From Wolfiporia cocos (lineage: Eukaryota; Basidiomycota; Agaricomycetes; Polyporales; Phaeolaceae), in assembly GCA_029448655.1 (NCBI GenBank), contig JACCLO010000003.1, positions 5,146,001-5,210,000 of the forward strand: a DNA stretch of 64,000 bases, in the 5' to 3' direction. Below the pieces are notes generated by a model. The model saw only the letters and a program-made list of their open reading frames with translations, was not told where the DNA came from and did not search any database. The translations under genes were made by a program, and so were the position numbers. Of this stretch, positions 10,754 to 19,328 are shown one piece after another (position 1 is the first letter of the stretch; the number at the start of each line of letters is the position of its first letter).

Positions 10754-11725
10754 TTATATTTGTGTATCTACGACAACGAAGGGAATTGGAGGTTGAGGGC
10801 GTTCAAGCCCCGTACAATATTGGGTAGTTGCCTTTCTTGTATCTCGCCCCTTCCTCAGATATGCCCCTACCGCTTTGGCGTCCCTCTCTACTTCCCGCAT
10901 TTGCTTATTATATAGCTGGCAGTATAGTACGGCTTCAAAGAACTTATAGCTCATCTTGCTAAAAGCCTTCACCATGTCGAGGAACTCCTGTGACTCTGGT
11001 TTGCAGGATTCCTTGTAGTCGTTAATGAGCTGGTTGTATAAGCTTGCAAGAAGCTTGTGCGCGGCCTCGAGTTTTGGGAGGATGCGCTGAGCCCATTCGT
11101 ACTGTTTTAAGGTACATAAGACTAGGTCGGGGTCGATGTGTTCTGGGAACTTTGACTTGTAATCCTTGATCCAGGTTTGCTGGATGGTGACGGACTTGGC
11201 GATTGCTGTCGCCGTCTCCTTGGAGAGGATTCTTTCCCCCAGCAGTCGGCCAGACCATCCCGTAGAGGGTTGGTACTGAGGGCCGAACTTGGCGTGGTGG
11301 GCGTCGGCAAAAGCTTTGGCAGCTGCTTCCTCCGAGTGTTGAATGTGGGCACGCTCGGCAGTCCACAACCGCCTCTGCTCTTTGGCAAACTTGAGTTGTT
11401 GTGCGTAAAGTTGGTTGTCTTCGAGCAACCAGTCGTCGTACTCCCGCTGTTCCTCGGGCGTTAGCTTAGGAAGGCGGGGTTTGTCGTTGGGGTTCCACGA
11501 GTTGTTGTGGTAGCGACGGGTACGTATGAGGTCCTTGATCTCTTTGACACTTTTGGACAGAGTGTCCCAGAGTTCCGGTTTCCCGGTAGCAGCGTTGGTA
11601 ACCACCATTTGGTTAGGGGGGGCGGCTACCGACTGCTTGACCTTCTCCTTGGGGAGTTGGACGGGTCCAGCGGCGAGGCGGGCCTCAAGCCTGCAGACGG
11701 ATGCTTTGTATCGGTCGGCGGGCAT
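10754..11725 (-). CDS. ORF0 of element F, unknown protein upstream of gag
   Basis: A 323-residue open frame between leader and gag. I do not recognise it. It shares two blocks with ORF0 of D and E. Block 1 is near residue 45 (AATGKPELWD, then SKS and an acidic helix). Block 2 is near residue 200 (CTLKQYEWAQRILPKLEAA, matching CTEKKFDWGAKVIPTLLETA in E1). Between them is a charged, probably helical region rich in E, Q, R and A. No membrane segment, signal peptide, zinc finger or enzyme motif is visible. The start MPADRYKASV aligns with MPAERQEKSI of E1, supporting the ATG at 11725; the bases before it (CGCACAG-TC-ATG) could be a splice acceptor. The frame is intact, but the element is not. Confidence 0.7.
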   Translation of the reverse strand: MPADRYKASVCRLEARLAAGPVQLPKEKVKQSVAAPPNQMVVTNAATGKPELWDTLSKSVKEIKDLIRTRRYHNNSWNPNDKPRLPKLTPEEQREYDDWLLEDNQLYAQQLKFAKEQRRLWTAERAHIQHSEEAAAKAFADAHHAKFGPQYQPSTGWSGRLLGERILSKETATAIAKSVTIQQTWIKDYKSKFPEHIDPDLVLCTLKQYEWAQRILPKLEAAHKLLASLYNQLINDYKESCKPESQEFLDMVKAFSKMSYKFFEAVLYCQLYNKQMREVERDAKAVGAYLRKGRDTRKATTQYCTGLERPQPPIPFVVVDTQI

Positions 11726-12365
11726 GACTGTGCGACTATGTAAGAAGATATGTAAAAAAGTATGTAGTCTAATGATAATGGTCGTGTCTTGATTTGCTCG
11801 GTATGCGTATAGTCGGTGATGTCGGCGTCTGACAGAGCTCTCTCTAACTCCACCAGGAAGAATTCGGATACAACACCTGTGACGGGCCTACGTCTGGGTG
11901 GAAATTTGCTTAGAGTATTGCACTCAGGGTGATATAACCCGTAATCTCCTAATGTCCGGATACATTGGTTATCCATTGCCTCGTAGTCCCAAGTAGGGTA
12001 GTACGGCTCAGGGAGATGCCCGGAAGCTTCTTGACCTATAGAGCACGGCGCAGGGCCTTTGTCCGTTACATATGTAAGGAGATCCCTTTAACGTCTAATG
12101 GGGTAAGACGGCCTACTTATCCGAGGATCGCATGGTCAGGGGTTAACCCTAGTCGGCATAGTGATCCAAGGATGTTTTTGGACTCAGACGGAAGTTCTTG
12201 TCAGGACGACCGCCTGCCACTGTAAAGCCATGTGGATCAGCTATAGTATTCCCCCAGAACCCAATACGCTGTTTGAATACCGATACAAAACGACCTAGAA
12301 ACAGATAGAAATCAAACCGCCCAGAGCCTTGCCAGGCTGGGGGCGTAGAAAAAGAACTATCAAAG
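11726..12365 (-). other. Non-coding leader of element F
   Basis: 640 bp between LTR and ORF0 with no open frame of note. Next to the primer-binding site it has an AGCCT-TGGC-AGGCT type hairpin (12325-12338) between C-rich and CTGGG sequences, as in D, E and G. Further down it has a GGGT/ACCC hairpin (about 11928-11941) where the others have the TGTAATA-loop hairpin. Confidence 0.65.
12353..12363 (-). promoter_or_regulatory. Self-primer binding site of element F
   Basis: Minus strand TTGATAGTTCT, two bases inside the LTR end, is the exact reverse complement of AGAACTATCAA at 12477-12467 (minus strand) in the LTR, which sits about 30 nt downstream of the TATATA at about 12509. Confidence 0.8.
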
Positions 12366-12999
12366 TGTAACGGATGACTTACTTGTAAGATCTTGTTGTC
12401 AGACGAGCTAAGAAGACTAAGTAGTGTTTGCTTATTAGGCAAGAGTGTTATCGCTGAGTAACGAAGTTGATAGTTCTGGGGCAATAGCCGCCAGAGAATG
12501 CAAGCTTATATACATGTGGTATAGGACCCCTGGTACTCTAAGTAGGACTAACAATACAGTAGGGCATAGGGCACAGGCCGGTAATGGCGGTGCTAACGAA
12601 GTGTCCGAAGCTTGTGATATGGGGATCCCGGGCTGAGCCATAGGCCGATTGGGATATGTCATTAGTATGACGATGCGTGAGTAAGGCGTCTACGTTGGAA
12701 ACGTGATGTGGGTCCGGACTCTGCCCAGAGTCTGGAACGATGATGTCAGTTATGACGTGGCAGCGCTAAGGGTGCTGGAGATAGTATCGTGTGATGAATA
12801 GGTAACGTGGTTGAGAGATAAGATAAGACGTCTAGTGTGGGAATGGTCACGTGAGTGATCTACGAGGTTATGGTTCGGTACAGCGGCACGGTAGCTTAAG
12901 TATAGCTTAGATACAGGATAAGTGTAGATGTTGAGGAACAATTTGGAATGAATGCGAAGAAAATACAGGGAAAATTAGAGAACAGATAAATCTGTGACA
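12366..12999 (-). mobile_element. 5' LTR of element F (LTR family 7)
   Basis: 634 bp, minus strand, TGTCACAGATTTATCTGTTC to CCGTTACA. A solo copy is at 42028-43217. The flank at its 5' end is AATTG, the same target as the solo copy, in the same repeat. TATA is near 12509 and a GTAAGT donor at 12382-12377, 16 nt before the end. Confidence 0.88.
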
Positions 13000-13336
13000 C
13001 AATTCTGTATGTAATCACACCCTTCTTTCACCCTTCCTAAATAATGTAGCCCTATGATTTCAATGGTAATAACTATATTTCCGTAGCTCCCACGCGTGGG
13101 ATGGATGCCGCCGCCCGACGACGGATGACATCCGGCGGGCATCTGACCTTCCAAACATGGAACATTATCCCACGCTCAGCGCTCGGCCTTGTCGCGCCTC
13201 GACCTTCAGATAGCAGCGCGCTTATCTAATCGCACCGCCGCGCCGATGCTGTCGTGCACATTGGTGGCAATGGTGGGCTCATTCTTCAAATTTTTGACTC
13301 ACGCTTTTTGTATCATATGTAATATAGTATTTACAG
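13000..13336 (-). repeat. Copy of a dispersed/tandem repeat (306-bp class)
   Basis: Inverted relative to 41825-42027 and 43218-43523. Recognisable parts are the palindromic CCCACGCGTGGGA, a GC-rich GGCGGCGGCATCCA stretch and TAGGGCTACATTATTTAGGA. About 140 bp more (13200-13336) is present here than at 41825. No coding capacity seen. Confidence 0.65.
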
Positions 13337-13445
13337 TAACACAAGATAACACTTACTTGTAATAGTTGCTTGGTTTGCTGGTTAGGCAGGATAGTTGTAA
13401 GGGTTAAGCAGGATACGCGGAGTGGTTAACTCGTAGTATGAATGC
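13337..13445 (-). mobile_element. Inverted RU5 segment of LTR family 5
   Basis: Reverse complement of the last ~110 bp of the family-5 LTR: it starts with TAACACAAG (the LTR 3' terminus) and ends at GTATGAATGC, where the LTR would continue into its self-primer sequence. Directly after it comes the primer-binding site of element D1 in the other orientation. The segment thus covers what minus-strand strong-stop DNA would cover. Confidence 0.8.
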
Positions 13446-13446
13446 T

Positions 13447-14850
13447 ATGAATAGAACTCGCTTTCGCCCCCCGCCCTCTTTGAGGGTCTGGGATTTTTTC
13501 TTCTTAGGGGTTTTCGTCGCCGTCTGCGCACCCCTGCTCGCCGCCAGGCAGCAGGGTATCCTTAGTGGGTTCTGGGGGATCACCGCCTTCGGGCAAATAG
13601 CCGGACCGTAGGCTTAAGCGGAACCGGGGACTGGCTGACAAGCCTTTCCCCATATGTTGGGAATCGATGGCAACGGTGTAACGTCTTGACCGGGCCGGAG
13701 ACGACCTTCTCGCCTATCCCCAGGCGTACAGGGGCCACTCTATTTAGAGTTGGGATGGTGGGCACGAGTTGCCCTGCCTAGAACCGCTGCCGATACGGCT
13801 TCAGAACGATGGAGTTCTGGCCTTGGCACCCTCTAAGTCCCTCAGGGCATGGGTTTGGTTTTAACACTGGCAGCCACCTAACTGGAGTGAGGCGTGGGCA
13901 CATGCGGGGTGTAATACCCCAAATCTTGCATTCCCAGGCGTCAAGGGAAGACGACCTGCTGTATCCCCCACCTGGTAGCGTGAGAGAGACTGTCACAGAT
14001 TTGGGACATGCCACTATTTTTCCCGTATTTTTACCTATTTATCTGGTATTTCTACGACCTTGTAGACATTTACGCTGCTAAGCGCCCGTCTACACGTACA
14101 CGCAACCAAACAACAGGTACACAACGCGGTATACGTCCACCTGTCATAACAACACGTACATAACACGTTTGTACGCGACAATGACTCAGCGGACTAACCT
14201 CCGGTGTCACGCGCTTTACTCATATCCCGCTACCGGGCTATGTCAGTACGATTGGATAAGCGGCCTGCTCGTTATCACATGCCAATGCCCCTACGATTAC
14301 TCATATCCCGATGCCGGTACATAAGAATCACATGCATGGCTTACTAACGTAGCTACAGCCACTTCCACAACATGGACCTACGGTCCAAACAAACGATCTT
14401 ACTGGTGCGGCCATTACCGGCGCACATGGTCTATTGTAGTTTACGACTTAACCATATTAGTTATGTCTGTGCACAGACCACCTTCATGTTTGGCTCCCTT
14501 ACCGGTAACCAAACAAAGCATGTATATAAGTAGGGCTATCACTGCGGATAAGCCTTAGATTTGTTCTCTGCATTCGCACAGTTACACAACATCTCTGCTT
14601 GCGCCCACTAGTCTCCTCACCAACCTCTAGCAACTCCTTCAAGTCGCCTATAAGGTTATAGTGTGAGTCCCACAGTCTAGTCTGTGTCAGAGACGCCATC
14701 CCGTCGCCGACACTAACTCCGGTCGAGGGCGGAGCGCCCATTGACGCCGGAGGATAAGCGCACGACACATCAAGAAGCGACGATAAGCCCCGACAGAAGA
14801 CCGCGTGAATTTCCACTAGAATAGCTTACTTAGACTTCTTTTACGTAGTC
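13447..14850 (+). other. Structured leader of element D1 (with LTR insertion)
   Basis: Starts with the binding site ATGAATAGAACT (13447-13458). Then come a hairpin CCCTC-TTT-GAGGG (13474-13486), a GGC-TGACAA-GCC hairpin (13633-13644) and a GGGG-TGTAATA-CCCC hairpin (13906-13920). No real gene. Nearly identical to the D2 leader. A solo LTR sits at 13991-14689. The 3' end TTCTTTTACGTAG-TC-ATG resembles a splice acceptor before ORF0. Confidence 0.7.
13991..14689 (+). mobile_element. Solo LTR, family 4, TSD GAGAC
   Basis: 699 bp, TGTCACAGATTTGGGACAT to CTGTGTCA, flanked by GAGAC at 13986-13990 and 14690-14694. The empty site is preserved in D2 near 24630 (GCGTGAGAGAGACGC). TATATAAG at about 14523; GTGAGT donor-like site at about 14663. 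Confidence 0.95.
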
Positions 14851-16378
14851 ATGCCAAAAGCACCACGTTTCACGGTTACTCTGAGAAAGGCCGCTACGGG
14901 GGAGCGCGAGGAATGGCACATTGCCTCCTCTAAATCGCTCGAAGACCGCATATCCGCGGTCACAGCCCCAAAGCGAGGAAAGTCCCGAAAGGGCAAAGAC
15001 GTCTTCTACAGGAAGCCGAACCCCGACCCGGAGGAGATCCGAAGGGTCAACCACGAGGCCGCCCTCGACGACATCAGGCAGAAGAAGCTCGACAAGCTTC
15101 TTCGACAAAAGGAGAAGCTCGAGGCTCGGATCCAGAAACAGAGCCTGGATCAGCTGATCGCCGAGGCGGCCAGGAAGAGGGTTGAGGACGAGAGGATGGT
15201 GAGGAGTCTTCGGGAGCGAATCCAGCCCCCAAAGAAGTCGCTGTTGGAGAGAGTGAAAGAGCTTAGGATGCCGGCCGAGTGGGTCGAGAAGCGGGGTCTT
15301 TTGAACCCCAAGGACGTCCATTGCACGGAGAAGAAGTGGGACTGGTTTCTGGAAATCGACAAACAGATGAACGCCGCCCACAAGAACCTCTTCCGGCTAT
15401 GGAAGGTTCCCGACACAACCACCACGGCCCCCATCATAGCAAAATTCACCACCCTCGTCACCGACTTCGACGATCTCTCCACACACCTGGAGCAAAGGAT
15501 CCGTCAGGACTCCATGAAGAACCAAGATCTCCGCCGCCTCGAAAAATATCTCAGGAGGGTGGAGCACGTCTTTGGAGATCTAGACGTGAAACAGCACGTT
15601 ACGTACTTAAAGACTCATCTAGTACATAGCGGTCTCGACTTCGACCTTTGTTACGGGTCGAATACCCGTTTGTATATTCGAGTCGCGAATATAGATCGTT
15701 CTTCTGCACGTAGGCGTGTAGCCGTATGCAAGGCAAATACTCGTTAGATGCCTTCAAGTCCTAGGTGAGGTTCCTAGGGGATCGGTAAATATCCAATACG
15801 CGTTAGAGGATATAATCTGTTCAAGTGCGAGTCTGATAGAATATAAGACTCGCCTAAGTCCGAGAAGTCAGTGTGCACTTTGAGGACTTAGTCGTTCGGT
15901 TGCTCGAGTGAGAAATACTGAGCGTAGTTTCCTACGTTTGAGAACGAGTATAAGACTTCTTGTTAATACAACAAGGTCGAGCTGAAGAGCCTCGACGGTA
16001 AGTACATGCGTTTTATACTACGCTAGGTTTCAGGGGTCAAGTCTGTCCCAGATGCCACCGATACTATCTACGCTATAGTCCCAAACGTTTGATAAGTATG
16101 GAGTGATATACCTGAGACGATAGATAGGAATGATGGCGGTTGAACACCATCTATCAGCCAATAAACGATGAACACAAAATGGTGGCAGAGTTGGATCTGC
16201 CAAAGATGAAACACGCCCTATAGACTAGTACAACCGGGGATGCGCCCAGTAGAGTCACGAGTAGCCAGGGGAGTTGGTTGCGCAACAAGTCCCTGTATCG
16301 TATTTGTCCAATGGTGAGTTCTGTCGATATTTGAAAAATTAAAATAACCGTAACAACCTTGGGAAGCCCCAACTGTAG
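14851..16378 (+). pseudogene. ORF0 of element D1, split by a solo LTR
   Basis: The reading frame 14851-15648 (266 codons) continues after the insertion at 16361 with GKPQL-stop (16378). Block 1 is ATGEREEW near residue 15. A long charged helical region (DIRQKKLDKLLRQKEKLEAR) follows, then block 2, EWVEKRG...HCTEKKWDWFLEID. Unknown function; no catalytic motif seen. Highly similar to the D2 copy. Only the last five codons are displaced, so the break is late and the LTR adds a different C-terminal tail (to 15747). Confidence 0.75.
15649..16355 (-). mobile_element. Solo LTR, family 1, TSD ACCTT
   Basis: 707 bp, minus orientation (on the plus strand TGTTACGGGTCG to CCGTAACA), flanked by ACCTT at 15644-15648 and 16356-16360. 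The empty site CGACCTTGGGAAG survives at about 26675-26690 in D2. Confidence 0.96.
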
Positions 16379-16530
16379 TATATAGAAAGTCCTGGAAAGG
16401 CATTATTTTTTGGTGCATGGCATTGATTGCAAAAAGTCCTGAAAAGGCACTTAAGTCCTGAAAAGGCACTTTTTTCTTGAACTATCGTTTAAGGAAGAAA
16501 ATAACTCAAGCTGACGAATACTGTCCAGCA

Positions 16531-16790
16531 ATGGTGTCTTACACAATCGTACAAGGCGCTCTGTACAACACCCACAAGGTGGCTACGGCCTACCGCCCCG
16601 CCGTCGGCAAGCACGCGTGGCCCGGAGAGCAAACCTGCTTGATGGACTACTTGCGAGTCATATTCGGCATCAGAGTTAGGGGGAGTGTCACCTCCTTCAA
16701 CTCAATTCCGGCGCATGTGCACCCTTCCCTGAACGTAAACCATACGGCGTACATCAAATACTATGGGGAAGATTCGACTAGGAACCACAC
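16531..16790 (+). pseudogene. gag: Element D1 gag, N-terminal fragment
   Basis: Starts MVSYTIVQGALYNTHKVA, the same as D2 gag at 26837, and runs 87 codons to TRNH, then is replaced by LTR 3b material at 16791. The ATG is preceded by CTGTCCAG-CA. Upstream (16387-16470) are three copies of AAGTCCTGAAAAGGCA; D2 has two. Confidence 0.8.
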
Positions 16791-17408
16791 CTCAGAACTA
16801 TTCTTATGACACGGAAACCTACTGGCTTCGTGACTACCCGCAAAGCGGGGAGCCCCTCCCTATAACCCTCCTATCCCTATCTTCCAAGGAGAACAGGACG
16901 TCTCTTGTGGACGAACTGCAAGTGCCCTTCCCTAGTATAGGGGCTGGTCGGGACGCACCGAACTGCTGGCGGATGAGGAGGACTGGCCGCTCCTTAGGCA
17001 CCCAGGCTAGCAGTCAAGAAGAGAGAGAGAGAATGTCGACGCTAAGTCAGGCGCACACCAGAGAGAAGCTGCTTCCCAGGGGACTTGCCCCAAGGTCGAG
17101 AAGAATAGTTCTGAGGTGTAAGCCTCAGAACGTCGTAGTATATATACATGGGGATCAGTAATTACGGCTGCACAAGACCTGCTCTAATGGCGTGGTCTGT
17201 GCGTGCACTGTGACCGTAACCCATAACTACGTTACGCTGTGACTACTCCCAACGTCACGTGACCTGTAGAGATAAGATAGTGAAGGAATTATCTACCTAC
17301 GCACGTGCGGTTCCACTCGAGCGGCTAAGTATTAAAGCAGCGAATATCTGTGGAATAAGGGTGAATAAACAATCAGGGAATCCCTTTATTCCGGGCTTTC
17401 TTGTGACA
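16791..17408 (-). mobile_element. LTR family 3b plus its primer-binding site
   Basis: The minus-strand LTR spans 17408 (TGTCACAAGAAA) to 16807 (CCGTGTCA), 602 bp. The next 16 bases on the minus strand (16806-16791) are TA plus AAGAATAGTTCTGAG, the exact reverse complement of the LTR's own CTCAGAACTATTCTT (minus strand, 17115-17101). So this is an LTR with its self-primer site, cut off directly after that site. No TSD is found. Confidence 0.85.
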
Positions 17409-17796
17409 TACAGCCTTGTAGAGTCATATTAAATTTTTGTTGCCCCGGTGATTGAGATGGATGCGTCACTCAGCGGGCCAATGACATTGGGTTTGGCGCC
17501 CGAATCTCTAGATTAGAATGCTTATCTAATTGTACCTTGGCGCTTACTGACATTCGTTCGGTCAGACGCATCTTATCTCCAGCTTCTTGATCTTCGGTCA
17601 TGACATCATTGCCAGCCGAGCGAGCGCGCATGGACAAGTCCATATGGCTATGCCTCTGCAGTCACGGCTGCAGATTTATCTCCACACCCTTGTGTCTGAT
17701 GATGATTCCCATCCTCCGTGGTTGCAGATTTATTCCCTTCGTATTTTCAGAACCCTCCTCCTTTGCTTTACATTTATTTTAACACTCCTGTGTTTT
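17409..17796. other. Upstream flank of the KDZ gene, no gene seen
   Basis: 388 bp of unique-looking sequence, continuous with 19122-19328 once the LTR insertion is removed. Short frames only; it repeats a CTGCAGATTTAT-like phrase. It could be the 5' end of the KDZ transposon or older host DNA. I see no terminal inverted repeat. Confidence 0.4.
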
Positions 17797-19121
17797 GGAC
17801 ACAGAAACCCACTGGTTACGTGACTACCCGCAAAGCGGGGAAACCCTCCCTATATCCCTCCTATCCCTATCCTCCTAGGAGAACAGGACGTCTCTTGTGG
17901 ACGAACTGCCGTTGCCCTTCCCTTGTATTTCAGGGGCTGGTCGGGATGCACCTGTTACGGGTCGAATACCCATTTGTATATTCGAATCACGAATATAGAT
18001 CGTTCTTCTGCACGTAGGCACGTCGCCGTATGCAAGGCAAATATTCGTTAGATGCCTTTGGGTCCTAAGTGAAGTCATTAGGAGATAGGTTAATATCCAA
18101 TACACATTAGAGGATATAATCTGTTCAGGTACGAGTCGAATAGAATATAAGACTCGCCTAAGTCCGAGAAGTCAGTGTGCACTTCGAGGACTTAGTCGTT
18201 CGGTTGCTCGAGTGAGAAATACTGAGCGTAGTTTCCTACGTTTGAGAACGAGTATAAGACTTCTTGTTAATACAACAAGGTCGAGCTGAAGAGCCTCGAC
18301 GGTAAGTACATGCGTTTTATACTACGCTAGGTTTCAGGGGTCAAGTCTGTCCCAGATGCCGCCGATACTATCTACGCTATAGTCCCAAACGTTTGATAAG
18401 TATGGAGTGATATATCTGAGACGATGGATAGGGATGATGGCGGTTGAGCGCCATCTATCAGCTAATAAACGATGAACGTGAAACGGTGGCAGGTTGGATC
18501 TGCCAAAGATGAAATGAGCCCTACAGACTAGTACAACTGGGGATGCGCCCAGTAAGATCACGAGTGGCCAGGGGAGTTGGTTGCGCAACAAGTCCCTGTA
18601 TCGTATTCGCCTAGTGGTGAGTTCTGTCGATATTCGAAAAATCAAAATAACCGTAACAGCACGGAACCGCTGGCGGATGAAGAGGACTGGCCGCTCTTTA
18701 GACACCCAGGCTTAGCAGTCAAAGAGAGAGAGAGTGTGTGTGTGTGCCGACGCTAAGGCAGGCGCACACCAGAGAGGAGATGGTTTCCTGGGGACTTGCC
18801 CCAAGGTCGAGAAGAATAGTTCTGAGGTGTAAGCCTCAGAACGTCGTAGTATATATACATGAGGATCAGTAACTACCGCCGCACAAGACCTGCCCTAATG
18901 GCATGGTCTGTGCGCGCGCTGTGACTGTAACCCATAACTACGTTACGCTGTGACTACTCCCAATGTCACGTGACCTGTAGAGATAAGATAGTGAAGGAAT
19001 TATCTACCTACGCACGTGCGGTTCCACTTGAGCGGCTAAGTAATATATCGTAGCGAATATCGGTGGAATAAAGGTGAATAGATCCTCAGGGAACCCCTTT
19101 ATTCTGGGATTTCTTGTGACA
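17797..19121 (-). mobile_element. Solo LTR, family 3b, TSD GTTTT, with nested LTR
   Basis: Flanked by GTTTT at 17792-17796 and 19122-19126. Minus orientation, ending ...TTCTTGTGACA at 19121; the first base is changed (GGACACAG). It is split by the family-1 LTR at 17953-18658. It contains a (GA)n(GT)n microsatellite at about 18724-18746. Confidence 0.92.
17953..18658 (-). mobile_element. Solo LTR, family 1, nested
   Basis: 706 bp, plus-strand ends TGTTACGGGTCG and CCGTAACA, flanked by GCACC (17948-17952) and GCACG (18659-18663), one base different. The uninterrupted relative near 16955 reads CGCACCGAAC, so the right copy has mutated. Confidence 0.92.
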
Positions 19122-19328
19122 GTTTTATTATGACTCTTATTTGACTTACCCATGGTTAGCCAGGTACGCACTGGAGAACGTATAAGCGTGTCTGATCTTG
19201 ACCAATGATCTATCACGTGAGCTGGCGAGCTTGAGGTCTTCCGAGACGTTCAACGATATTTGTGCCTAACTTACTTCGACTCACTATACAAGCTCATAAT
19301 CGGCTTTATTCAGTTGCATCTATTTAAC

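Noticed and set aside
18724..18746. (GA)n(GT)n microsatellite as a separate feature
   Set aside because: It is a variable part of LTR family 3b, present as (GA)n in the other copies.
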